DNA of 7,288 nucleotides from Lachnospiraceae bacterium (GCA_017380975.1 JAFOCX010000227.1:1-7288); one strand, 5' to 3'; shown: positions 1 through 6,187, numbered from the stretch's first letter. The notes: generated by a model from the letters alone, not told the origin. Numbers and translations are program-made.

Positions 1-557
1 ATGTTGCAGCACATACACTCCGGAGAATGACAATCGGTACAGAAACCTGCCACGCCACACGGAGTTTTACGATTTGTTGCATCCGCGATGATCGGGCAGA
101 GCTGTGTCTGAATGCGGTTGTAACCATCCTCTATAGTTCTTACCAATTTGTTGAGACCTGCGATAACGATCACGTGCTTCGGTCCGTGTACCAGACATCC
201 CACACGATTACTTGCACCGTCCACATTGATCAGTTCACCGTTGACAGTGATCGCATTGGTTCCCATCAGGAAATAATCGGCGCATACGACCTGTCCGTAG
301 ATCGGGCTTCCGGCTTTTTCTTTCTCTTCCATCGGGTAGTCGATCACTTCGTAATCGCCTGCCTGGATCGCCTCTTTCAGACCAAGGGCACCGACACTAG
401 CAGATCCTCCCCAGGTTACCTTGGAACCCGGTTCGATCATCTCCATGATCAGCTTAGCTGCTTCCTCTTTTGTTCCACAGTAGAAACCTTCCATGTTTCT
501 TTTCTTTAAACCTTCAATCACATGTTCCGCCATTCTGCGGTTTGCATCTTCACGCAT
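1..557 (-). CDS. LUD-domain protein (LutC/DUF162-like), C-terminus cut by window edge
   Basis: The visible 185 codons match the LUD (DUF162) family, which includes LutC of the lactate-oxidation complex and many stand-alone clostridial proteins of about 210 residues whose role is not established. Seen in the sequence: a glycine/serine-rich loop TWGGSASVGALGL (residues 48-60), the core ADYFLMGTNAITVNGELINVDG (93-114, shown in part) followed by SNRVG and HGPKHVIVIAGLNKLV (124-139), and a C-terminal cysteine cluster starting at C167 (CGVAGFCTDCHSPECMCCN, 167-185) resembling the family's conserved CxDCxSPxRxCN segment. The last 25 or so residues lie outside the window. The ATG at 555-557 has a strong GGGAGGA site (564-570) six bases upstream. 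It starts 26 nt after the stop of the CARF nuclease gene and has no obvious promoter in the gap, so the two are probably cotranscribed. No LutA or LutB partner is visible, so a lactate role is not supported here. Confidence 0.88.
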   Translation of the reverse strand, partial: MREDANRRMAEHVIEGLKKRNMEGFYCGTKEEAAKLIMEMIEPGSKVTWGGSASVGALGLKEAIQAGDYEVIDYPMEEKEKAGSPIYGQVVCADYFLMGTNAITVNGELINVDGASNRVGCLVHGPKHVIVIAGLNKLVRTIEDGYNRIQTQLCPIIADATNRKTPCGVAGFCTDCHSPECMCCN

Positions 558-583
558 AATGTGTCCTCCCGTTTCCATACTCG

Positions 584-1738
584 TTATTTCATAATCCTCA
601 CTTCAATCCCCATCTCTTCCGCTCTTCTCATATGAGCCGTCGAAAGTTCCTGGGCTGTCGCCAATACTTTCTTCGCGTACTTTCCGCCAAATCGATTCGC
701 TACCGTTTCCAGTTCATACAGAGCCATCTGGTCCACATTTCCGATCTTGCAGGAAATAAACGTCGGACGATTGTTCTGGATCGACATCACATCAATTTCA
801 TTTAACACATCACGGGTTCCGCCTGCTTCAATCACGCCGTCCCAGTCAATGTGCACACCCACTCTGCAATCTGCAATGTCAGATTTCCTGCTCTCCAGCA
901 AAAATGTGTACATCTCCAATATACTTCCGCTGTCCCAAAGGAGCTGTTTGATCGCAGCATTTTTGTATCGGAACTTATATCCATTCTTTCCTGCAGCATA
1001 CAGTTTCACAAAGCCAAGATGGCTGCAGGCATGCATAAATTTATGAAATTCCTTGATATCGCCGATCTTACGATTCTTATGGAATTCATCTAAGAACACC
1101 TGGCGATCGGCCTGCATCAGCAAGTTGGAATCCGGCTGAAATTTCCTCAAGATGGACGAATAATGAACCCACTTATCCCCATATTCTCGGGATAGTTTCC
1201 ACATGTTTTCAATATCTGCGGCTCCGTCCAGACTCATCTCTTTGAACACTTTCCGCTGACGATAATTGATCGTTCCGTGGTAAAGGGAAACAAACTGATC
1301 TAAATTCAACTTCATAGGGCTTGGTTCCGCCACACCTCCGATGGAATTTCCCGAGCAGCAGAATTCGATCAGTTCATTGGTATTTACATCAAACATGAAC
1401 ATCGGTGCTGAAAATTCCTGGGACAAAATTCCGAATGCAACCAGGATCAGACTTTCGCCTCCGGTCAGGTCAAAATAGACCCTGTTTCCCTGCTCCTGCT
1501 CTCTTCGCAGCACATTCGCGATCGCCTTCATGATCTCCATCAGATCGAATCGGTCTACCGAGTAGAACTCCACTGCCTGAACCTTGCATTCTTTTTTCAG
1601 AAATGCTTCGATCGTCTTCTTATGAGGCTTCATGATTTCTTCATAACCAAAGAAAATCGTCTTGTCCATCTGGAAATTCAGATTTGTGATCACATTTTCA
1701 ATCGGTTCTTCATCAAAAAATTCTATATTAATGAGCAT
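584..1738 (-). CDS. CARF-domain nuclease, Card1/Can2-like (DUF1887 family)
   Basis: A 384-residue protein with the architecture of Card1/Can2: an N-terminal CARF sensor, a central winged-helix-like region and a C-terminal PD-(D/E)xK nuclease. In CARF (about 1-155) the signature is FDLTGGESLILVAFG (89-103); better-known members carry TGGTKxM, so the ligand pocket here differs. Residues 160-260 look like the linker/winged-helix part. The nuclease part has SILEMYTF (272-279, the helix that usually carries a conserved Glu), NEIDVMS (313-319) and FISCK (327-331), giving a likely catalytic set E275, E314/D316 and K331. Known family members are switched on by cyclic oligoadenylate made by type III CRISPR-Cas and degrade nucleic acid; that activity is inferred here, not shown. 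No cas gene or array is in the window. The ATG at 1736-1738 has only a weak GGTGG site. Head of a probable operon with the LUD gene; divergent from the kinase. Confidence 0.88.
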   Translation of the reverse strand: MLINIEFFDEEPIENVITNLNFQMDKTIFFGYEEIMKPHKKTIEAFLKKECKVQAVEFYSVDRFDLMEIMKAIANVLRREQEQGNRVYFDLTGGESLILVAFGILSQEFSAPMFMFDVNTNELIEFCCSGNSIGGVAEPSPMKLNLDQFVSLYHGTINYRQRKVFKEMSLDGAADIENMWKLSREYGDKWVHYSSILRKFQPDSNLLMQADRQVFLDEFHKNRKIGDIKEFHKFMHACSHLGFVKLYAAGKNGYKFRYKNAAIKQLLWDSGSILEMYTFLLESRKSDIADCRVGVHIDWDGVIEAGGTRDVLNEIDVMSIQNNRPTFISCKIGNVDQMALYELETVANRFGGKYAKKVLATAQELSTAHMRRAEEMGIEVRIMK

Positions 1739-1765
1739 TTATATCCACCCCGGTCTTTTTCCTCG

Positions 1766-1794
1766 TTGCCAAATCAAAACTTACATACTATAAT
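1766..1794 (+). promoter_or_regulatory. Sigma-70/SigA-type promoter of the PfkB kinase
   Basis: TTGCCA (1766-1771) and a consensus TATAAT (1789-1794) are separated by exactly 17 bp. Transcription should begin near 1801, leaving a leader of about 34 nt with an AAAAGGAA ribosome site (1818-1825) 9 bases before the ATG. A second TATAAT at 1795-1800 could serve as an alternative -10. Confidence 0.75.
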
Positions 1795-1821
1795 TATAAT
1801 GCAAACTATACGAAAAGAAAA
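1787..1821 (-). promoter_or_regulatory. Candidate promoter of the CARF nuclease gene
   Basis: Reading the minus strand, a perfect TATAAT lies at 1793-1798 and a TATAGT at 1787-1792. The matching -35 is poor (TTTTCT at 1816-1821, 17 bp from TATAAT). The -10 overlaps that of the opposite kinase promoter inside the palindrome TATAATTATA (1789-1798). Inferred leader about 50 nt. The weak -35 makes this a tentative call. Confidence 0.4.
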
Positions 1822-1834
1822 GGAACGAATTGTT

Positions 1835-2731
1835 ATGAAACCAGCTCTTTTGATCGGTTCCACATGCGTGGACATTATTATCAACCTTCCGCATATTCCG
1901 GTTACTCAGGAAGATGTTCATCCGACAGCACAGACCATGGCGATCGGCGGCTGTTCTTATAATGTAGCATACACAGTGCGCCTTCTTGGTGCACCGCACA
2001 CACACATCAGTCCGGTCGGCACCGGTATGTACGGTGACTATGTAGAAAAATGTCTGACACAGCAGGGAGTTCCGATCGCGGTTCACGTAACGGACAAGGA
2101 TAACGGCTGCTGCTACTGCCTCGTAGAAGATACTGGTGAGCGTACCTTCATGTCCTACCACGGTGCAGAATATACCTTCCAGAAAGAGTGGATGGAGCCG
2201 TACAATTCCAACGATTATGACCTTTGCTATATCTGCGGCCTTGAGATCGAGGAGCCGACAGGTCTCAACCTTCTCGAGTATCTGGAAGAGAACAAAAACC
2301 TTCAGGTGTTCTTTGCACCGGGTCCGCGTTTGATGCATATCGAGAAATCAAAACTTGACCGTATGATGGCTCTGAAACCGATCCTCCATATCAACGAACT
2401 GGAAGCAGCTGCCCTCAGCGGTATCAAAGATATCGAAGAGGCAGGACGTCATCTTCATGCCATCACAGGAAACCACGTGATCATTACCCTTGGCGAGCAG
2501 GGCGCATTCTGTGTTGAAAAAGATGGTACGGAGTTCATGATTCCGTCCGTACCGGCGACTAACATCGTAGACACCATCGGTGCAGGCGACTCCCATGCAG
2601 GCACTGTGATCGCGTGTCTGACCAATGACATGTCTCTCCGTGACGCTGTATCCTATGCGAACAAGGTTGCAGCGAAAGTTGTATGCGTGCAGGGAATGTC
2701 TCTGACAAAAGATCAGTTACCGGAGATGTAA
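1835..2731 (+). CDS. PfkB-family (ribokinase-like) carbohydrate or nucleoside kinase
   Basis: A 298-residue cytoplasmic kinase of the PfkB/ribokinase superfamily, which transfers the ATP gamma-phosphate to a sugar or nucleoside hydroxyl. Seen: an N-terminal GSTCVDI strand (8-14), the substrate-side GGCSYNVA motif (38-45, PfkB signature 1 region), NELEAA (187-192), and signature 2 DTIGAGDSHAG (246-256) with catalytic base D252 and the GAG anion hole. Length is normal for the family. The substrate cannot be assigned: the lid region (about 85-115, CCYCLVEDTGERTFM) is generic, and ribose, fructose, pseudouridine or another nucleoside all remain possible; the nearby deoD and ade make a nucleoside or pentose plausible by context only. 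The ATG at 1835 is preferred because it follows a ribosome site; the in-frame ATG at 1799 lies on the predicted transcription start. It is the only plus-strand gene here, monocistronic, and ends in a hairpin shared with mazF. Confidence 0.9.
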   Translation: MKPALLIGSTCVDIIINLPHIPVTQEDVHPTAQTMAIGGCSYNVAYTVRLLGAPHTHISPVGTGMYGDYVEKCLTQQGVPIAVHVTDKDNGCCYCLVEDTGERTFMSYHGAEYTFQKEWMEPYNSNDYDLCYICGLEIEEPTGLNLLEYLEENKNLQVFFAPGPRLMHIEKSKLDRMMALKPILHINELEAAALSGIKDIEEAGRHLHAITGNHVIITLGEQGAFCVEKDGTEFMIPSVPATNIVDTIGAGDSHAGTVIACLTNDMSLRDAVSYANKVAAKVVCVQGMSLTKDQLPEM

Positions 2732-2737
2732 ATCATA

Positions 2738-2771
2738 AAAGCAGCAGACCATTCTTTTGGTTTGCTGCTTT
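2738..2771. terminator. Shared hairpin between convergent kinase and mazF genes
   Basis: A 13-bp stem (2738-2750 with 2759-2771, one G-U pair) encloses the 8-base loop ATTCTTTT. It starts 7 nt after the kinase stop and ends 17 nt from the mazF stop. On the plus strand it is followed by TTTCACAATTTC, on the minus strand by TTTTATGATTT, so the U-tracts are modest; its placement argues for a bidirectional terminator. Confidence 0.7.
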
Positions 2772-2787
2772 CACAATTTCCGTCATA

Positions 2788-3126
2788 TTAAATATAATCA
2801 AACATACCCTGGATCGTATCTGATATCTCCATCCGATCCAGCATCTGTATACTTCCGATTTTCTTGAATCCTCTAACATTCAAATCCAGCAGTGCCATCT
2901 TCTCACACTGCGCATAGCCGCGGAATTCCCCCACTTCGATATAATAATGCAATGGACTTGCGGTACACGTTTTAAAAATCACGCAGCCGATAATCTCTCC
3001 AGATAAATTAAAATAATCTTTGCTCACAACCAGAACCGGATCTTTTATACGTTCTACTAAAATGATATCTCCTTGATGCAGTTTCTCCAATATTACCAAA
3101 CCTCTCTTCCCAACGGTTCTCCCCAA
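2788..3126 (-). CDS. mazF: MazF/PemK-family toxin homologue, apparently without catalytic residues
   Basis: Up to 112 residues. The C-terminal half fits PemK/MazF endoribonucleases: SPLHYYIEV (57-65), then RGYAQCEKMALLDLNVRGFKKIG (69-91, shown in part as GYAQCEK and LLDLNVRG), like the family's PLHV, GxxLCEQ and LDLxARG. The N-terminal strand HQGDIILV (17-24) and PVLVVSKDYFN (30-40) are also recognisable. However the S1-S2 loop, normally about 16-18 residues and ending in RRP or VRP, is cut to about six with D29-P30 in place of the Arg-Pro, and the usual IT of the catalytic Thr reads I50-F51. Both residues used for RNA cleavage in MazF thus seem missing. There is no ATG: TTG at 3126 has GGAG (3134-3137) seven bases upstream and overlaps mazE by 34 nt; TTG at 3099 or 3090 are alternatives, and 3090 fits the family's usual N-terminus better. 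Cotranscribed with mazE. Confidence 0.75.
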   Translation of the reverse strand: MGRTVGKRGLVILEKLHQGDIILVERIKDPVLVVSKDYFNLSGEIIGCVIFKTCTASPLHYYIEVGEFRGYAQCEKMALLDLNVRGFKKIGSIQMLDRMEISDTIQGMFDYI

Positions 3127-3335
3127 TCATACTCTCCATCGAGATTTAACTCTCCGCCAAATGCTGCAGCCCTTTCCTCCAATGTTTTATGCTTAAACTC
3201 ACGAGTGAGCATGATCACACCATTCGACACATTTACACTTAATACATCATTTAAAGAAAAACCTGCCATTTCCAATACCTCCTTTGGTAATCTTACACCC
3301 TGACTGTTCCCCCATTTTTTCACTTGTGTCTGCAT
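3093..3335 (-). CDS. mazE: MazE-type antitoxin, AbrB-like DNA-binding domain
   Basis: An 80-residue antitoxin. Residues 1-50 form a swapped-hairpin AbrB/MazE DNA-binding domain with the hallmark KKWGNSQGVRLPKEVL (6-21). The acidic tail ends in EYDWGEPLGREVW (68-80), the toxin-binding segment typical of MazE partners of PemK/MazF. The start is the ATG at 3333-3335, which has AGGAGGAG (3341-3348) at good spacing; a longer in-frame start upstream would run through the operator and promoter and is rejected. MazE usually neutralises MazF by binding and represses its own operon, helped by the toxin; a palindrome over the promoter here fits that. Both gene and regulatory region look intact, in contrast to the altered toxin. 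Confidence 0.9.
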   Translation of the reverse strand: MQTQVKKWGNSQGVRLPKEVLEMAGFSLNDVLSVNVSNGVIMLTREFKHKTLEERAAAFGGELNLDGEYDWGEPLGREVW

Positions 3336-3340
3336 CGTCT

Positions 3341-3348
3341 CTCCTCCT
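3341..3348 (-). promoter_or_regulatory. Ribosome binding site of mazE
   Basis: Minus-strand AGGAGGAG, with AGGAGG seven bases from the ATG at 3335. It fixes the mazE start over the longer reading frame, whose N-terminus would be encoded by the operator. Confidence 0.85.
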
Positions 3349-3354
3349 GCTACA

Positions 3355-3377
3355 ATGTATATACTTAGTATATACAT
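3355..3377. promoter_or_regulatory. Palindromic operator of the mazEF operon
   Basis: A perfect 10-bp inverted repeat, ATGTATATAC and GTATATACAT, separated by TTA. It covers the predicted -10 element (3367-3372) and start of transcription and sits just before the mazE ribosome site. MazE/AbrB-type antitoxins bind such palindromes to repress their own operons; binding here is inferred. Confidence 0.75.
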
Positions 3378-3395
3378 TTAGGAATAAAAAAACAA
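3367..3395 (-). promoter_or_regulatory. Promoter of mazEF
   Basis: Minus strand TTGTTT (3390-3395) and TATACT (3367-3372) at 17-bp spacing. Predicted start of transcription near 3360 with a leader of about 25 nt. The -10 lies within the palindrome, so occupancy of the operator would block RNA polymerase. Confidence 0.6.
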
Positions 3396-3522
3396 CACTT
3401 AATTTCGTGTTACACAGACATGTTTTGCACTTTATTCTTGTTCCTATAATTTACTATTTTTTCTCACTAACAGCAATCTCCGATTCGTAAAAAACACCTT
3501 TCTAAAATTGTGCAGATATAAC

Positions 3523-3561
3523 AAAGAGGAAAAAACTGTTTTGTGCAGTTTTTCCCTCTTT
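3523..3561 (-). terminator. Long hairpin after adenine deaminase gene
   Basis: A 16-bp stem (3523-3538 with 3546-3561, one G-U pair) and a 7-base loop begins 19 nt after the ade stop. The minus-strand 3' arm is CAGTTTTTTCCTCTTT, so the T-rich part is inside the stem and the tail GTTATATC is only moderately U-rich. Most likely the terminator of the tatD-ade operon, possibly active in both directions. The rest of 3378-3522 is AT-rich and holds no recognisable gene. Confidence 0.7.
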
Positions 3562-3580
3562 ATCAATTATTTCTCTATTT

Positions 3581-5350
3581 CTATTCCACAAACAGCGGGA
3601 TCATGGTCTGGTTTGTAGTATCAACCATTCCCAGATCCGTGAGTTTTACATACGGAACAACCGGAAGCGCCAGAGATACAATGCGAAGAAGCGGATTGAC
3701 CGGAACAGTGATTCCCATGCCCCTCTCGATCTCTTTCATTTTCGCAGCCTCTACCGTCAGTTCTTCTGCATCCAGTTTTGTCATGAGACCGCCCACTTCC
3801 AGACGAAGAGTATTGAGCACTTCTCCATCTTTTACCGCAGTCATACCGCCGCCGCAGGCAATCAGTTCGTTTGCTGCCACCATGGCATCCTTCGGATCAA
3901 AATACACCATAGTCAGATTGTGAGAATCATGGGATACCGTTGATGCTACTGCACCGACTTCCAGACCGAAGTTTTTAACAATACCAAGAGCTTTGGTTCC
4001 CTTGCCGTAGCGGTTCAGCACTGCTACATAAGCCATCTCTTCTCCAAGCACGATCTGTCCGTTTTCTACCGGAAGTTTTACGGTTTTTCTGTCCGTTACG
4101 CTGGAGTCTTTGGTCTGATATTCCATAATATTCACAGTTACGGTTCCGTTTTCTACCGGAGGAACTATGATAAAGTCTTCTTCTGTCACAGGAGCCAGAT
4201 TCATGGCATTTCTTGTCTCGATCTCAAAATCCAGATTCGCAATCGGTTCTGCAAGTTTTCCGTCTTTCGCAACAATCTTTCCTTCATAGAATACCACATC
4301 TGCCCAAAGTGTTGTCAGATTCTTTGTCAGAACCATATCTGCCACATAACCCGGCGCAACGGCACCGAGGTGCGGAACTCCGATTTCACGCGCAACATTG
4401 ATCGTCGCACTCTTAACCGCAGCCACCGGATCCATACCACAAGAGATCGCTTTTCTCACTACCGCATTCATATGACCCTCATGGAGCAGATCATCACTCT
4501 CACGGTCGTCAGTACAGAATGTCAGCGTATCAAAATAAGTGCATCCCTTTACACCGTCCCAGATTGCTTCAATATTCTTTGTAATGGAACTCTCGCGTGC
4601 ATCGACATACATGCCCATGCGAAGTTTCTCTAAGGCTTCTTCACTTCCGCGAGTCTCGTGACAAGTGTACGGACCGCCGCAAAGATATGCGGAAAGATTT
4701 CTTCCGCTGACACCCGGTGCGTGACCCTGTAAATAGAGTCCTGCTTCTTCCGCCGCCTCGATGATATCCATCATACGGTCATCGCCATGCATCACGCCAA
4801 AGAAATCCATGACTTCTGCGAGGCCTACGGCACGCTCTAACTTTGCCAGTTCACGAATTTCCGGAGCGTAGAACTCTGCTCCTGCATTTTCACAGCCCGG
4901 AACAGCCGGCACACAGCTTGGGATATCCAGAAGCTGACGCATCGGAAGACCCTCTGCATTGTCGTGCATATACTTCACGCCATCCATACCGTACACATTC
5001 GCCAGTTCATGCGGGTCATGGAGGATCGTTGTGGTACCATGCGGAACGATCACCTTCGCAATGTTTCTCGGGATCATCATGGAGCTCTCAATATGTACAT
5101 GCGCGTCAATAAATCCCGGGATCAGATAGCGTCCTTCACCGTCAAACACGTCTTCTGCATGGTACGGACCATCCAGTTCATTGATCTCCACATGTGCTAC
5201 AAATCCGTCTTTTACATAAATGACAGCCGGTAAGATTTCACCTGTAAACACGTTCACCCACTGGCAGTTTTTTACTGCCAGATCTGCCGGGATCTTTCCC
5301 ATAGCAGCCTTTAATAATTCTTTTTTATTCTTCGGTTTTAATTTATACAT
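3581..5350 (-). CDS. ade: Adenine deaminase
   Basis: A full-length 589-residue adenine deaminase of the Ade/COG1001 type (the E. coli enzyme is nearly the same length), converting adenine to hypoxanthine and ammonia in the cytoplasm with a binuclear metal centre. Visible metal and active-site motifs in order: PGFIDAHVHIESSM (78-91; H84, H86, E88), HGTTTILHDPHE (104-115), GHAPG (209-213), HETRG (231-235), FCTDDRESDDLL (278-289) and STVSHDSHNL (470-479) in the C-terminal domain specific to Ade. No expected motif is missing. The ATG at 5348-5350 has TTAGGAGG (5357-5364), which overlaps the stop codon of the upstream TatD gene, so translation of the two is probably coupled. Together with deoD further upstream it gives a route from adenosine to hypoxanthine. 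No purine riboswitch is visible before the operon. Confidence 0.97.
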   Translation of the reverse strand: MYKLKPKNKKELLKAAMGKIPADLAVKNCQWVNVFTGEILPAVIYVKDGFVAHVEINELDGPYHAEDVFDGEGRYLIPGFIDAHVHIESSMMIPRNIAKVIVPHGTTTILHDPHELANVYGMDGVKYMHDNAEGLPMRQLLDIPSCVPAVPGCENAGAEFYAPEIRELAKLERAVGLAEVMDFFGVMHGDDRMMDIIEAAEEAGLYLQGHAPGVSGRNLSAYLCGGPYTCHETRGSEEALEKLRMGMYVDARESSITKNIEAIWDGVKGCTYFDTLTFCTDDRESDDLLHEGHMNAVVRKAISCGMDPVAAVKSATINVAREIGVPHLGAVAPGYVADMVLTKNLTTLWADVVFYEGKIVAKDGKLAEPIANLDFEIETRNAMNLAPVTEEDFIIVPPVENGTVTVNIMEYQTKDSSVTDRKTVKLPVENGQIVLGEEMAYVAVLNRYGKGTKALGIVKNFGLEVGAVASTVSHDSHNLTMVYFDPKDAMVAANELIACGGGMTAVKDGEVLNTLRLEVGGLMTKLDAEELTVEAAKMKEIERGMGITVPVNPLLRIVSLALPVVPYVKLTDLGMVDTTNQTMIPLFVE

Positions 5351-5356
5351 GAAGAA

Positions 5357-5364
5357 CCTCCTAA
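5357..5364 (-). promoter_or_regulatory. Ribosome binding site of ade, overlapping the TatD stop codon
   Basis: Minus-strand TTAGGAGG, six bases before the ade ATG. The TAG inside it (5361-5363) is the stop codon of the upstream TatD-family gene, so ribosomes terminating there sit on the ade initiation site. Confidence 0.85.
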
Positions 5365-6134
5365 CGATCCATCAGACGACGATAGTTTGCGTTCACTGCA
5401 TCGATCAGTTCCTGACGTTCCATGCCGCGCACTTTGCAAATATGGTCAATCACGTAAACAATGTATTTCGGTTCATTCGGTAAATGCTGAACCGGAGCCG
5501 GTGTCAGGGACGGAGCATCGGTTTCTACAAGAATACGGTCTAACGGTACATTGCGGACTGCTTCCTGCGTGCTCACATCATCCAGCTCAAAAGTGATATT
5601 TCCGGAAAAGGAAATATACATACCCATATCCAGGAAATCCTGCATCACTTCATAACCGCCGCTGTAGCAGTGCATAATGCCCGGAACCTTCAGATATTCC
5701 TTCATGATCGCTCTTGTATCTTCTGTTGCCAGTCTCATGTGGACTGCGATTGGTTTATTCAGCTCGTTGGCCCACTGGATCTGACGGATAAATGCCTCTT
5801 TCTGCATCTCTTTCGGAACAGTCACATCGTACTCGAAATAATCCATACCGATCTCGCCGATCAGTTTTACTTCCGGCTGACGAACCAGTTTTTCCAGTTC
5901 TTCCCAATCCTCTTTGGATGCTTTCGCCACATCGTTCGGGTAAAAAGCGACTGCCACATCAAACATCGGATTGTCCTTTGCCACTTCGATCGCGCGTTTT
6001 GCTTCTTCCGTCTCCGTGCAGACAATTAAGATCTTCTCCACGCCTGCCGCCTTTGCATCTGCGATTACTTCATCAAATTTCGGGAATAAATACGCACCAC
6101 ACACATGTGCATGGCTGTCAACGATTCCTGCCAA
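5361..6134 (-). CDS. TatD-family metal-dependent hydrolase
   Basis: A 257-residue TIM-barrel hydrolase of the TatD family, whose characterised members are metal-dependent DNases; the substrate of this one is not known. Metal-site residues are all found: DSHAH (6-10; H8, H10), GEIGMDYFEY (93-102; E94), PIAVHMRLA (128-136; H132), IMHCYSGG (153-160; H155) and ETDAPSL (204-210; D206). The segment before NEP (220-222) lacks the common RGK, reading VQHLPNEP. The start is TTG at 6132-6134, with AAAGGAG (6141-6147) six bases upstream; the frame has a TAG 21 nt further upstream and no ATG in between. First gene of an operon with ade, preceded by its own extended -10 promoter and separated from deoD by a terminator. 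TatD and Ade both belong to the amidohydrolase-like fold, but a functional link is not evident. Confidence 0.93.
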   Translation of the reverse strand: MAGIVDSHAHVCGAYLFPKFDEVIADAKAAGVEKILIVCTETEEAKRAIEVAKDNPMFDVAVAFYPNDVAKASKEDWEELEKLVRQPEVKLIGEIGMDYFEYDVTVPKEMQKEAFIRQIQWANELNKPIAVHMRLATEDTRAIMKEYLKVPGIMHCYSGGYEVMQDFLDMGMYISFSGNITFELDDVSTQEAVRNVPLDRILVETDAPSLTPAPVQHLPNEPKYIVYVIDHICKVRGMERQELIDAVNANYRRLMDR

Positions 6135-6140
6135 CTCTCT

Positions 6141-6147
6141 CTCCTTT
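6141..6147 (-). promoter_or_regulatory. Ribosome binding site supporting the TTG start of the TatD-family gene
   Basis: Minus-strand AAAGGAG, six bases before TTG 6134. It decides the start: the frame is closed by a stop at 6156-6158 and contains no ATG before the first conserved motif. Confidence 0.8.
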
Positions 6148-6187
6148 GCTGAATTCTATATGATCAATTTCCTAAAACTCTAAGACG

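Noticed and set aside
27..509. A 160-codon open frame on the plus strand
   Set aside because: It is antisense to the LUD gene, lacks a ribosome site and its translation is rich in Cys, His and Thr with no recognisable motif; the minus-strand frame has clear family motifs.
1781..2338. A 185-codon open frame on the minus strand opposite the kinase
   Set aside because: Antisense shadow of the PfkB gene, with no motif and running into the divergent promoter region.
3093..3377. A 14-residue longer MazE starting upstream
   Set aside because: The extension would be encoded by the palindromic operator and lie upstream of the predicted transcription start; the internal ATG has a strong ribosome site and begins at the family's usual N-terminus.
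3423..3450. A plus-strand TATAAT (3445-3450) with TTTTGC 16 bp upstream
   Set aside because: No plus-strand gene lies downstream, only the convergent ade gene; the -35 match is poor and the region is AT-rich, so chance is likely.
3284..3490. A hydrophobic 68-codon plus-strand frame that could suggest a small membrane toxin
   Set aside because: It is antisense to mazE and its operator, has no ribosome site, and its hydrophobicity follows from the AT-rich sequence.
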